Shown: one piece after another, positions 49,501-63,300 of the stretch
Layout: each line of letters begins with the position of its first letter
Numbering within the stretch: the stretch's first letter is position 1
Origin: Auanema rhodensis
Taxonomy: Eukaryota > Nematoda > Chromadorea > Rhabditida > Rhabditidae
Reading direction: 5' to 3'
Length of the DNA stretch: 64,000 nucleotides
NCBI GenBank assembly: GCA_964057225.1
Contig: OZ059899.1
Location: 21,026,501-21,090,500 of the forward strand
Made by a program: the position numbers and the translations under genes
Notes under the pieces: generated by a model
Databases searched by the model: none
What the model was told of the DNA's origin: nothing
The model's input: the letters and a program-made list of their open reading frames with translations, nothing else

Positions 49501-52500
49501 ATCGTCTTTGCCTTGAAAAAAGGAATCTAAAAACATCTACTTTTTGCTAAATTATTTTGAAATTTTTCGAAAAAATTTTTGTCAAAATGTTTTTGGAAGC
49601 AATGTTGAGTGTACATGGAAACTCAACATACACTAATGCATCATTTTTCAAACGATCATAACTCATTTTTGTATTAAGCTTTTCTCAATGTAGTACAGTG
49701 CATTCGATGCGGATTTTTAAGCTGCGTCGATCTGTGTTATCAGATTTGCGCTAGCTTAAAAATGCACCGAGATATCAACTGATATAAGTTCACACTTATA
49801 TCCTCGATTTTCACCCTGAAGAATTAATTTTTTTTGGTTGAATAACATTGTCCATCGTCTTTGCCTTGAAAAAAGGAATCTAAAAACTTCTACTTTTTGC
49901 TAAATTATTTTGAAATTTTTTGAAAAAATTTTTGTCAAAATGTTTTTGGAAGCAATGTTGAGTGTACATGGAAACTCAACATACACTAATGCTTCATTTT
50001 TCAAACGATCATAACTAATTTTTGTATTAAGCTTTTCTCAATGTAGTACAGTGCATTCGATGCGGATTTTTAAGCTGCGTCGATCTGTGTTATCAGATTT
50101 GCGCTAGCTTAAAAATGCACCGAGATATCAACTGATATAAGTTCACACTTATATCCTCGATTTTCACCCTGAAGAATTAATTTTTTTTGGTTGAATAACA
50201 TTGTCCATCGTCTTTGCCTTGAAAAAAGGAATCTAAAAACATCTACTTTTTGCTAAATTATTTTGAAATTTTTTGAAAAAATTTTTGTCAAAATGTTTTT
50301 GGAAGCAATGTTGAGTGTACATGGAAACTCAACATACACTAATGCTTCATTTTTCAAACGATCATAACTAATTTTTGTATTAAGCTTTTCTCAATGTAGT
50401 ATAGTGCATTCGATGCGGATTTTTAAGCTGCGTCGATCTGTGTTATCAGATTTGCGCTAGCTTAAAAATGCACCGAGATATCAACTGATATAAGTTCACA
50501 CTTATATCCTCGATTTTCACCCTGAAGAATTAATTTTTTCGTTGAATAACATTGTCCATCGTCTTTGCCTTGAAAAAAGGAATCTAAAAACATCTACTTT
50601 TTGCTAAATTATTTTGAAATTTTTTGAAAAAATTTTTGTCAAAATGTTTTTGGAAGCAATGTTGAGTGTACATGGAAACTCAACATACACTAATGCTTCA
50701 TTTTTCAAACGATCATAACTAATTTTTGTATTAAGCTTTTCTCAATGTAGTATAGTGCATTCGATGCGGATTTTTAAGCTGCGTCGATCTGTGTTATCAG
50801 ATTTGCGCTAGCTTAAAAATGCACCGAGATATCAACTGATATAAGTTCACACTTATATCCTCGATTTTCACCCTGAAGAATTAATTTTTTCGTTGAATAA
50901 CATTGTCCATCGTCTTTGCCTTGAAAAAAGGAATCTAAAAACATCTACTTTTTGCTAAATTATTTTGAAATTTTTCGAAAAAATTTTTGTCAAAATGTTT
51001 TTGGAAGCAATGTTGAGTGTACATGGAAACTCAACATACACTAATGCATCATTTTTCAAACGATCATAACTAATTTTTGTATTAAGCTTTTCTCAATGTA
51101 GTACAGTGCATTCGATGCGGATTTTTAAGCTGCGTCGATCTGTGTTATCAGATTTGCGCTAGCTTAAAAATGCACCGAGATATCAACTGATATAAGTTCA
51201 CACTTATATCCTCGATTTTCACCCTGAAGAATTAATTTTTTTTGGTTGAATAACATTGTCCATCGTCTTTGCCTTGAAAAAAGGAATCTAAAAACATCTA
51301 CTTTTTGCTAAATTATTTTGAAATTTTTTGAAAAAATTTTTGTCAAAATGTTTTTGGAAGCAATGTTGAGTGTACATGGAAACTCAACATACACTAATGC
51401 TTCATTTTTCAAACGATCATAACTAATTTTTGTATTAAACGTTTCTCAATGTAGTATAGTGCATTCGATGCGGATTTTTAAGCTGCGTCGATCTGTGTTA
51501 TCAGATTTGCGCTAGCTTAAAAATGCACCGAGATATCAACTGATATAAGTTCACACTTATATCCTCGATTTTCACCCTGAAGAATTAATTTTTTCGTTGA
51601 ATAACATTGTCCATCGTCTTTGCCTTGAAAAAAGGAATCTAAAAACATCTACTTTTTGCTAAATTATTTTGAAATTTTTCGAAAAAATTTTTGTCAAAAT
51701 GTTTTTGGAAGCAATGTTGAGTGTACATGGAAACTCAACATACACTAATGCATCATTTTTCAAACGATCATAACTCATTTTTGTATTAAGCTTTTCTCAA
51801 TGTAGTACAGTGCATTCGATGCGGATTTTTAAGCTGCGTCGATCTGTGTTATCAGATTTGCGCTAGCTTAAAAATGCACCGAGATATCAACTGATATAAG
51901 TTCACACTTATATCCTCGATTTTCACCCTGAAGAATTAATTTTTTTTGGTTGAATAACATTGTCCATCGTCTTTGCCTTGAAAAAAGGAATCTAAAAACA
52001 TCTACTTTTTGCTAAATTATTTTGAAATTTTTCGAAAAAATTTTTGTCAAAATGTTTTTGGAAGCAATGTTGAGTGTACATGGAAACTCAACATACACTA
52101 ATGCATCATTTTTCAAACGATCATAACTCATTTTTGTATTAAGCTTTTCTCAATGTAGTACAGTGCATTCGATGCGGATTTTTAAGCTGCGTCGATCTGT
52201 GTTATCAGATTTGCGCTAGCTTAAAAATGCACCGAGATATCAACTGATATAAGTTCACACTTATATCCTCGATTTTCACCCTGAAGAATTAATTTTTTTT
52301 GGTTGAATAACATTGTCCATCGTCTTTGCCTTGAAAAAAGGAATCTAAAAACATCTACTTTTTGCTAAATTATTTTGAAATTTTTTGAAAAAATTTTTGT
52401 CAAAATGTTTTTGGAAGCAATGTTGAGTGTACATGGAAACTCAACATACACTAATGCTTCATTTTTCAAACGATCATAACTAATTTTTGTATTAAGCTTT

Positions 52501-52582
52501 TCTCAATGTAGTATAGTGCATTCGATGCGGATTTTTAAGCTGCGTCGATCTGTGTTATCAGATTTGCGCTAGCTTAAAAATG
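46600..52582. repeat. Related 5- and 6-monomer units M134-M150
   Basis: M134-M139 and M144-M148 follow one order: 353-bp T227/T267; 351-bp T227/T267; C155/T267/C283 (once in M146, twice in M136-M137); 353-bp T227/TTAAACG; C251/C283. M140-M143 and M149-M150 are partial units. Private changes include AGTAAAGTG (M135), TTTTTAAACTGCG (M136), GAATTTATTTTTT (M139), CAATGAAGTATAG (M141) and AAAACTTCTAC (M143). The difference of one C155/C283 monomer is a simple one-repeat expansion or loss. Confidence 0.75.
51877..52229. repeat. Hybrid monomer M149
   Basis: It starts with TTTTTTTTGGTTG, as in M150, but then carries C155, A227, C251, T267 and C283, like M148. The switch falls between window 51948 and 52033. 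It is the only monomer I found combining the 353-bp 5' end with C251. Confidence 0.75.
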
Positions 52583-55500
52583 CACCGAGATATCAACTGA
52601 TATAAGTTCACACTTATATCCTCGATTTTCACCCTGAAGAATTAATTTTTTCGTTGAATAACATTGTCCATCGTCTTTGCCTTGAAAAAAGGAATCTAAA
52701 AACATCTACTTTTTGCTAAATTATTTTGAAATTTTTTGAAAAAATTTTTGTCAAAATGTTTTTGGAAGCAATGTTGAGTGTACATGGAAATTCAACATAC
52801 ACTAATGCATCATTTTTCAAACGATCATAACTAATTTTTGTATTAAGCGTTTCTCAATGTAGTATAGTGCATTCGATGCGGATTTTTAAGCTGCGTCGAT
52901 CTGTGTTATCAGATTTGCGCTAGCTTAAAAATGCACCGAGATATCAACTAATATAAGTTCACACTTATATCCTCGATTTTCACCCTGAAGAATTAATTTT
53001 TTCGTTGAATAACAAAGTCCATCGTCTTTGCCTTGAAAAAAGGAATCTAAAAACATCTACTTTCTGCTAAATTATTTTGAAATTTTTTGAAAAAATTTTT
53101 GTCAAAATGTTTTTGGAAGCAATGTTGAGTGTACATGGAAACTCAACATACACTAATGCATCATTTTTCAAACGATCATAACTAATTTTTGTATTAAGCG
53201 TTTCTCCATGTAGTATAGTGCATTCGATGCGGATTTTTAAGCTGCGTCGATCTGTGTTATCAGATTTGCGCTAGCTTAAAAATGCACCGAGATATCAACT
53301 AATATAAGTTCACACTTATATCCTCGATTTTCACCCTGAAGAACTAATTTTTTCGTTTAATAACAAAGTACATCGTCTTTGCCTTGAAAAAAGGAATCTA
53401 AAAACATCTACTTTTTGCTAAATTATTTTGAAATTTTTTGAAAAAATTTTTGTCAAAATGTTTTTGGAAGCAATGTTGAGTGTACATGGAAACTCAACGT
53501 ACACTAATGCATCATTTTTCAAACGATCATAACTAATTTTTGTATTAAACGTTTCTCAATGTAGTATAGTGCATTCGATGCGGATTTTTAAGCTGCGTCG
53601 ATCTGTGTTATCAGATTTGCGCTAGCTTAAAAATGCACCGAGATATCAACTAATATAAGTTCACACTTATATCCTCGATTTTCACCCTGAAGAACTAATT
53701 TTTTCGTTGAATAACATTGTCCATCGTCTTTGCCTTGAAAAAAGGAATCTAAAAACATCTACTTTTTGCTAAATTATTTTGAAATTTTTCGAAAAAATTT
53801 TTGTCAAAATGTTTTTGGAAGCAATGTTGAGTGTACATGGAAACTCTACATACACTAAGGCATCATTTTTCAAACGATCATAACTAATTTTTGTATTAAG
53901 CGTTTCTCAATATAGTATAGTGCATTCGATGCGGATTTTTAAGCTGCGTCGATCTGTATTATTAGATTTGCGCTAGCTTAAAAATGCACCGAGATATCAA
54001 CTGATATAAGTTCACACTTATATCCTCGATTTTCACCCTGAAGAATTAATTTTTTCGTTGAATAACATTGTCCATCGTCTTTGCCTTGAAAAAAGGAATC
54101 TAAAAACATCTACTTTTTGCTAAATTATCTTGAAATTTTTTGAAAAAATTTTTGTCAAAATGTTTTTGGAAGCAATGTTGAGTGTACATGGAAACTCAAC
54201 ATACACTAATGCATCATTTTTCAAACGATCATAACTAATTTTTGTATCAAGCGTTTCTCAATGAGTATAGTGCATTCGATGCGGATTTTTAAGCTGCGTC
54301 GATCTGTGTTATCAGATTTGCGCTAGCTTAAAAATGCACCGAGATATCAACTGATATAAGTTCACACTTATATCCTCGATTTTCACCCTGAAGAATTAAA
54401 TTTTTCGTTGAATAACATTGTCCATCGTCTTTGCCTTGAAAAAAGGAATCTAAAAACATCTACTTTTCGCTAAATTATTTTGAATTTTTTCGAAAAAATT
54501 TTTGTCAAAATGTTTTTGGAAGCAATGTTGAGTGTACATGGAAACTCAACATACACTAAGGCATCATTTTTCAAACGATCATAACTAATTTTTGTATCAA
54601 GCGTTTCTCAATGAGTATAGTGCATTCGATGCGGAGTTTTAAGCTGCGTCGATCTGTGTTATCAGATTTGCGCTAGCTTAAAAATGCACCGAGATATCAA
54701 CTGATATAAGTTCACACTTATATCCTCGATTTTCACCCTGAAGAATTATTTTTTTTTGGTTGAATAACATTGTCCATCGTCTTTGCCTTGAAAAAAGGAA
54801 TCTAAAAACATCTACTTTTTGCTAAATTATTTTGAAATTTTTTGAAAAAATTTTTGTCAAAATGTTTTTGGAAGCAATGTTGAGTGTACATGGAAACTCA
54901 ACATACACTAATGCTTCATTTTTCAAACGATCATAACTAATTTTTGTATTAAGCTTTTCTCAATGTAGTATAGTGCATTCGATGCGGATTTTTAAGCTGC
55001 GTCGATCTGTGTTATCAGATTTGCGCTAGCTTAAAAATGCACCGAGATATCAACTGATATAAGTTCACACTTATATCCTCGATTTTCACCCTGAAGAATT
55101 AATTTTTTCGTTGAATAACATTGTCCATCGTCTTTGCCTTGAAAAAAGGAATCTAAAAACATCTACTGTTTGCTAAATTATTTTGAAATTTTTTGAAAAA
55201 ATTTTTGTCAAAATGTTTTTGGAAGCAATGTTGAGTGTACATGGAAACTCAACATACACTAATGCATCATTTTTCAAACGATCATAACTAATTTTTGTAT
55301 TAAGCTTTTCTCAATGTAGTATAGTGCATTCGATGCGGATTTTTAAGCTGCGTCGATCTGTGTTATCAGATTTGCGCTAGCTTAAAAATGCACCGAGATA
55401 TCAACTGATATAAGTTCACACTTATATCCTCGATTTTCACCCTGAAGAATTAATTTTTTTTGGTTGAATAACATTGTCCATCGTCTTTGCCTTGAAAAAA

Positions 55501-55742
55501 GGAATCTAAAAACATCTACTTTTTGCTAAATTATTTTGAAATTTTTTGAAAAAATTTTTGTCAAAATGTTTTTGGAAGCAATGTTGAGTGTACATGGAAA
55601 CTCAACATACACTAATGCTTCATTTTTCAAACGATCATAACTAATTTTTGTATCAAGCGTTTCTCAATGAGTATAGTGCATTCGATGCGGATTTTTAAGC
55701 TGCGTCGATCTGTGTTATCAGATTTGCGCTAGCTTAAAAATG
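52583..55742. repeat. Mixed block M151-M159 with remnants of the 6-mer types
   Basis: M152-M154 have A17; M153 and M154 share GAACTAATTT. M154 has GTATTATTAG. M155 (ATCTTG, CAATGAG) and M156 (A64, C132, T149, CAATGAG) are the same types as M107-M108, 17 kb upstream, followed by the 353-bp monomer M157. Private changes include AAATTCAACATAC (M151), TTTCTCCATG (M152), CGTTTAATAACAAAGTACATC (M153) and CTACTGTTTGC (M158). Confidence 0.72.
55391..55742. repeat. Hybrid monomer M159 (352 bp)
   Basis: The 5' part has TTTTTTTTGGTTG and T227, like M157. The 3' end has C262 and the one-base deletion CAATGAGTATAG, like M155. The switch lies between window 55619 and 55654. The length of 352 bp is the sum of the +2 and -1 indels, which confirms that both indels are in one copy. 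Confidence 0.8.
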
Positions 55743-58700
55743 CACCGAGATATCAACTGATATAAGTTCACACTTATATCCTCGATTTTCACCCTGAAGA
55801 ATTAATTTTTTCGTTGAATAACATTGTCCATCGTCTTTGCCTTGAAAAAAGGAATCTAAAAACATCTACTTTTTGCTAAATTATTTTGAAATTTTTTGAA
55901 AAAATTTTTGTCAAAATGTTTTTGGAAGCAATGTTGAGTGTACATGGAAACTCAACATACACTAATGCATCATTTTTCAAACGATCATAACTAATTTTTG
56001 TATTAAGCGTTTCTCAATGTAGTATAGTGCATTCGATGCGGATTTTTAAGCTGCGTCGATCTGTGTTATCAGATTTGCGCTAGCTTAAAAATGCACCGAG
56101 ATATCAACTGATATAAGTTCACACTTATATCCTCGATTTTCACCCTGAAGAATTAATTTTTTCGTTGAATAACAAAGTCCATCGTCTTTGCCTTGAAAAA
56201 AGGAATCTAAAAACATCTACTTTTTGCTAAATTATTTTGAAATTTTTTGAAAAAATTTTTGTCAAAATGTTTTTGGAAGCAATGTTGAGTGTACATGGAA
56301 ACTCAACATACACTAATGCATCATTTTTCAAACGATCATAACTAATTTTTGTATTAAGCGTTTCTCAATGTAGTATAGTGCATTCGATGCGGATTTTTAA
56401 GCTGCGTCGATCTGTGTTATCAGATTTGCGCTAGCTTAAAAATGCACCGAGATATCAACTAATATAAGTTCACACTTATATCCTCGATTTTCACCCTGAA
56501 GAATTAATTTTTTCGTTGAATAACAAAGTCCATCGTCTTTGCCTTGAAAAAAGGAATCTAAAAACATCTACTTTTTGCTAAATTATTTTGAAATTTTTTG
56601 AAAAAATTTTTGTCAAAATGTTTTTGGAAGCAATGTTGAGTGTACATGGAAACTCAACATACACTAATGCATCATTTTTCAAACGATCATAACTAATTTT
56701 TGTATTAAGCGTTTCTCAATGTAGTATAGTGCATTCGATGCGGATTTTTAAGCTGCGTCGATCTGTGTTATCAGATTTGCGCTAGCTTAAAAATGCACCG
56801 AGATATCAACTGATATAAGTTCACACTTATATCCTCGATTTTCACCCTGAAGAATTAATTTTTTCGTTGAATAACATTGTCCATCGTCTTTGCCTTGAAA
56901 AAAGGAATCTAAAAACATCTACTTTTTGCTAAATTATTTTGAAATTTTTTGAAAAAATTTTTGTCAAAATGTTTTTGGAAGCAATGTTGAGTGTACATGG
57001 AAACTCAACGTACACTAATGCATCATTTTTCAAACGATCATAACTAATTTTTGTATTAAACGTTTCTCAATGTAGTATAGTGCATTCGATGCGGATTTTT
57101 AAGCTGCGTCGATCTGTGTTATCAGATTTGCGCTAGCTTAAAAATGCACCGAGATATCAACTAATATAAGTTCACACTTATATCCTCGATTTTCACCCTG
57201 AAGAATTAATTTTTTCGTTGAATAACATTGTCCATCGTCTTTGCCTTGAAAAAAGGAATCTAAAAACATCTACTTTTTGCTAAATTATTTTGAAATTTTT
57301 CGAAAAAATTTTTGTCAAAATGTTTTTGGAAGCAATGTTGAGTGTACATGGAAACTCTACATACACTAAGGCATCATTTTTCAAACGATCATAACTAATT
57401 TTTGTATTAAGCGTTTCTCAATATAGTATAGTGCATTCGATGCGGATTTTTAAGCTGCGTCGATCTGTGTTATCAGATTTGCGCTAGCTTAAAAATGCAC
57501 CGAGATATCAACTGATATAAGTTCACACTTATATCCTCGATTTTCACCCTGAAGAATTAAATTTTTCGTTGAATAACATTGTCCATCGTCTTTGCCTTGA
57601 AAAAAGGAATCTAAAAACATCTACTTTTTGCTAAATTATTTTGAATTTTTTCGAAAAAATTTTTGTCAAAATGTTTTTGGAAGCAATGTTGAGTGTACAT
57701 GGAAACTCAACATACACTAAGGCATCATTTTTCAAACGATCATAACTAATTTTTGTATCAAGCGTTTCTCAATGAGTATAGTGCATTCGATGCGGATTTT
57801 TAAGCTGCGTCGATCTGTGTTATCAGATTTGCGCTAGCTTAAAAATGCACCGAGATATCAACTGATATAAGTTCACACTTATATCCTCGATTTTCACCCT
57901 GAAGAATTAATTTTTTCGTTGAATAACATTATCCATCGTCTTTGCCTTGAAAAAAGGAATCTAAAAACATCTACTTTTTGCTAAATTATTTTGAAATTTT
58001 TCGAAAAAATTTTTGTCAAAATGTTTTTGGAAGCAATGTTGAGTGTACATGGAAACTCAACATACACTAATGCATCATTTTTCAAACGATCATAACTAAT
58101 TTTTGTATTAAGCGTTTCTCAATATAGTATAGTGCATTCGATGCGGATTTTTAAGCTGCGTCGATCTGTATTATTAGATTTGCGCTAGCTTAAAAATGCA
58201 CCGAGATATCAACTGATATAAGTTCACACTTATATCCTCGATTTTCACCCTGAAGAATTAATTTTTTCGTTGAATAACATTGTCCATCGTCTTTGCCTTG
58301 AAAAAAGGAATCTAAAAACATCTACTTTTTGCTAAATTATTTTGAAATTTTTTGAAAAAATTTTTGTCAAAATGTTTTTGGAAGCAATGTTGAGTGTACA
58401 TGGAAACTCAACATACACTAATGCATCATTTTTCAAACGATCATAACTAATTTTTGTATTAAGCGTTTCTCAATGTAGTATAGTGCATTCGATGCGGATT
58501 TTTAAGCTGCGTCGATCTGTGTTATCAGATTTGCGCTAGCTTAAAAATGCACCGAGATATCAACTAATATAAGTTCACACTTATATCCTCGATTTTCACC
58601 CTGAAGAATTAATTTTTTCGTTGAATAACAAAGTCCATCGTCTTTGCCTTGAAAAAAGGAATCTAAAAACATCTACTTTTTGCTAAATTATTTTGAATTT

Positions 58701-60303
58701 TTTCGAAAAAATTTTTGTCAAAATGTTTTTGGAAGCAATGTTGAGTGTACATGGAAACTCAACATACACTAAGGCATCATTTTTCAAACGATCATAACTA
58801 ATTTTTGTATCAAGCGTTTCTCAATGAGTATAGTGCATTCGATGCGGATTTTTAAGCTGCGTCGATCTGTGTTATCAGATTTGCGCTAGCTTAAAAATGC
58901 ACCGAGATATCAACTGATATAAGTTCACACTTATATCCTCGATTTTCACCCTGAAGAATTAATTTTTTCGTTGAATAACATTATCCATCGTCTTTGCCTT
59001 GAAAAAAGGAATCTAAAAACATCTACTTTTTGCTAAATTATTTTGAAATTTTTCGAAAAAATTTTTGTCAAAATGTTTTTGGAAGCAATGTTGAGTGTAC
59101 ATGGAAACTCTACATACACTAAGGCATCATTTTTCAAACGATCATAACTAATTTTTGTATTAAGCGTTTCTCAATATAGTATAGTGCATTCGATGCGGAT
59201 TTTTAAGCTGCGTCGATCTGTATTATTAGATTTGCGCTAGCTTAAAAATGCACCGAGATATCAACTGATATAAGTTCACACTTATATCCTCGATTTTCAC
59301 CCTGAAGAATTAATTTTTTCGTTGAATAACATTGTCCATCGTCTTTGCCTTGAAAAAAGGAATCTAAAAACATCTACTTTTTGCTAAATTATTTTGAAAT
59401 TTTTTGAAAAAATTTTTGTCAAAATGTTTTTGGAAGCAATGTTGAGTGTACATGGAAACTCAACATACACTAATGCATCATTTTTCAAACGATCATAACT
59501 AATTTTTGTATTAAGCGTTTCTCAATGTAGTATAGTGCATTCGATGCGGATTTTTAAGCTGCGTCGATCTGTGTTATCAGATTTGCGCTAGCTTAAAAAT
59601 GCACCGAGATATCAACTAATATAAGTTCACACTTATATCCTCGATTTTCACCCTGAAGAATTAATTTTTTCGTTGAATAACAAAGTCCATCGTCTTTGCC
59701 TTGAAAAAAGGAATCTAAAAACATCTACTTTTTGCTAAATTATTTTGAAATTTTTTGAAAAAATTTTTGTCAAAATGTTTTTGGAAGCAATGTTGAGTGT
59801 ACATGGAAACTCAACATACACTAATGCATCATTTTTCAAACGATCATAACTAATTTTTGTATTAAGCGTTTCTCAATGTAGTATAGTGCATTCGATGCGG
59901 ATTTTTAAGCTGCGTCGATCTGTGTTATCAGATTTGCGCTAGCTTAAAAATGCACCGAGATATCAACTGATATAAGTTCACACTTATATCCTCGATTTTC
60001 ACCCTGAAGAATTAATTTTTTCGTTGAATAACATTGTCCATCGTCTTTGCCTTGAAAAAAGGAATCTAAAAACATCTACTTTTTGCTAAATTATTTTGAA
60101 ATTTTTTGAAAAAATTTTTGTCAAAATGTTTTTGGAAGCAATGTTGAGTGTACATGGAAACTCAACGTACACTAATGCATCATTTTTCAAACGATCATAA
60201 CTAATTTTTGTATTAAACGTTTCTCAATGTAGTATAGTGCATTCGATGCGGATTTTTAAGCTGCGTCGATCTGTGTTATCAGATTTGCGCTAGCTTAAAA
60301 ATG
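55743..60303. repeat. Mixed 3- to 5-monomer units M160-M172
   Basis: A recurrent order is a plain monomer, one or two AACAAAG monomers, a G215/TTAAACG monomer and a T212/CAATATAG monomer (M160-M164; M170-M173 is similar). M166 and M169 share CATTATCCATC, CAATATAG and GTATTATTAG at a 1052-bp offset. M165 and M168 share T149, G224, C262 and CAATGAG. M168 (58550-58899) is a hybrid: A17 and AACAAAG at the 5' end, and the M165 type after window position 58698. Confidence 0.75.
58550..58899. repeat. Hybrid monomer M168 (350 bp)
   Basis: The first part (A17, AACAAAG, T132) matches M162 and M171. From T149 on it carries TTTTTTCG, G224, C262 and CAATGAG, as in M165. The switch lies between window 58632 and 58698, bordering the A/T-tract region. 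Confidence 0.78.
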
Positions 60304-63300
60304 CACCGAGATATCAACTGATATAAGTTCACACTTATATCCTCGATTTTCACCCTGAAGAATTAATTTTTTCGTTGAATAACATTGTCCATCGTCTTTG
60401 CCTTGAAAAAAGGAATCTAAAAACATCTACTTTTTGCTAAATTATTTTGAAATTTTTCGAAAAAATTTTTGTCAAAATGTTTTTGGAAGCAATGTTGAGT
60501 GTACATGGAAACTCTACATACACTAATGCATCATTTTTCAAACGATCATAACTAATTTTTGTATTAAGCGTTTCTCAATGTAGTATAGTGCATTCGATGC
60601 GGATTTTTAAGCTGCGTCGATCTGTGTTATCAGATTTGCGCTAGCTTAAAAATGCACCGAGATATCAACTGATATAAGTTCACACTTATATCCTCGATTT
60701 TCACCCTGAAGAATTAATTTTTTCGTTGAATAACATTGTCCATCGTCTTTGCCTTGAAAAAAGGAATCTAAAAACATCTACTTTTTGCTAAATTATTTTG
60801 AAATTTTTCGAAAAAATTTTTGTCAAAATGTTTTTGGAAGCAATGTTGAGTGTACATGGAAACTCAACATACACTAATGCATCATTTTTCAAACGATCAT
60901 AACTAATTTTTGTATTAAGCGTTTCTCAATGTAGTATAGTGCATTCGATGCGGATTTTTAAGCTGCGTCGATCTGTGTTATCAGATTTGCGCTAGCTTAA
61001 AAATGCACCGAGATATCAACTAATATAAGTTCACACTTATATCCTCGATTTTCACCCTGAAGAATTAATTTTTTCGTTGAATAACAAAGTCCATCGTCTT
61101 TGCCTTGAAAAAAGGAATCTAAAAACATCTACTTTTTGCTAAATTATTTTGAAATTTTTTGAAAAAATTTTTGTCAAAATGTTTTTGGAAGCAATGTTGA
61201 GTGTACATGGAAACTCAACGTACACTAATGCATCATTTTTCAAACGATCATAACTAATTTTTGTATCAAACGTTTCTCAATGTAGTATAGTGCATTCGAT
61301 GCGGATTTTTAAGCTGCGTCGATCTGTGTTATCAGATTTGCGCTAGCTTAAAAATGCACCGAGATATCAACTGATATAAGTTCACACTTATATCCTCGAT
61401 TTTCACCCTGAAGAATTAATTTTTTCGTTGAATAACATTGTCCATCGTTTTTGCCTTGAAAAAAGGAATCTAAAAACATCTACTTTTTGCTAAATTATTT
61501 TGAAATTTTTTGAAAAAATTTTTGTCAAAATGTTTTTGGAAGCAATGTTGAGTGTACATGGAAACTCAACGTACACTAATGCATCATTTTTCAAACGATC
61601 ATAACTAATTTTTGTATTAAACGTTTCTCAATGTAGTATAGTGCATTCGATGCGGATTTTTAAGCTGCGTCGATCTGTGTTATCAGATTTGCGCTAGCTT
61701 AAAAATGCACCGAGATATCAACTGATATAAGTTCACACTTATATCCTCGATTTTCACCCTGAAGAATTAATTTTTTCGTTGAATAACATTGTCCATCGTT
61801 TTTGCCTTGAAAAAAGGAATCTAAAAACATCTACTTTTTGCTAAATTATTTTGAAATTTTTTGAAAAAATTTTTGTCAAAATGTTTTTGGAAGCAATGTT
61901 GAGTGTACATGGAAACTCAACGTACACTAAGGCATCATTTTTCAAACGATCATAACTAATTTTTGTATTAAACGTTTCTCAATGTAGTATAGTGCATTCG
62001 ATGCGGATTTTTAAGCTGCGTCGATCTGTGTTATCAGATTTGCGCTAGCTTAAAAATGCACCGAGATATCAACTGATATAAGTTCACACTTATATCCTCG
62101 ATTTTCACCCTGAAGAATTAATTTTTTCGTTGAATAACATTGTCCATCGTCTTTGCCTTAAAAAAAAGGAATCTAAAAACATCTACTTTTTGCTAAATTA
62201 TTTTGAAATTTTTCGAAAAAATTTTTGTCAAAATGTTTTTGGAAGCAATGTTGAGTGTACATGGAAACTCTACATACACTAATGCATCATTTTTCAAACG
62301 ATCATAACTAATTTTTGTATTAAGCGTTTCTCAATGTAGTATAGTGCATTCGATGCGGATTTTTAAGCTGCGTCGATCTGTGTTATCAGATTTGCGCTAG
62401 CTTAAAAATGCACCGAGATATCAACTGATATAAGTTCACACTTATATCCTCGATTTTCACCCTGAAGAATTAATTTTTTCGTTGAATAACATTGTCCATC
62501 GTCTTTGCCTTGAAAAAAGGAATCTAAAAACATCTACTTTTTGCTAAATTATTTTGAAATTTTTCGAAAAAATTTTTGTCAAAATGTTTTTGGAAGCAAT
62601 GTTGAGTGTACATGGAAACTCAACATACACTAATGCATCATTTTTCAAACGATCATAACTAATTTTTGTATTAAGCGTTTCTCAATGTAGTATAGTGCAT
62701 TCGATGCGGATTTTTAAGCTGCGTCGATCTGTGTTATCAGATTTGCGCTAGCTTAAAAATGCACCGAGATATCAACTAATATAAGTTCACACTTATATCC
62801 TCGATTTTCACCCTGAAGAATTAATTTTTTCGTTGAATAACAAAGTCCATCGTCTTTGCCTTGAAAAAAGGAATCTAAAAACATCTACTTTTTGCTAAAT
62901 TATTTTGAAATTTTTTGAAAAAATTTTTGTCAAAATGTTTTTGGAAGCAATGTTGAGTGTACATGGAAACTCAACGTACACTAATGCATCATTTTTCAAA
63001 CGATCATAACTAATTTTTGTATCAAACGTTTCTCAATGTAGTATAGTGCATTCGATGCGGATTTTTAAGCTGCGTCGATCTGTGTTATCAGATTTGCGCT
63101 AGCTTAAAAATGCACCGAGATATCAACTGATATAAGTTCACACTTATATCCTCGATTTTCACCCTGAAGAATTAATTTTTTCGTTGAATAACATTGTCCA
63201 TCGTTTTTGCCTTGAAAAAAGGAATCTAAAAACATCTACTTTTTGCTAAATTATTTTGAAATTTTTCGAAAAAATTTTTGTCAAAATGTTTTTGGAAGCA

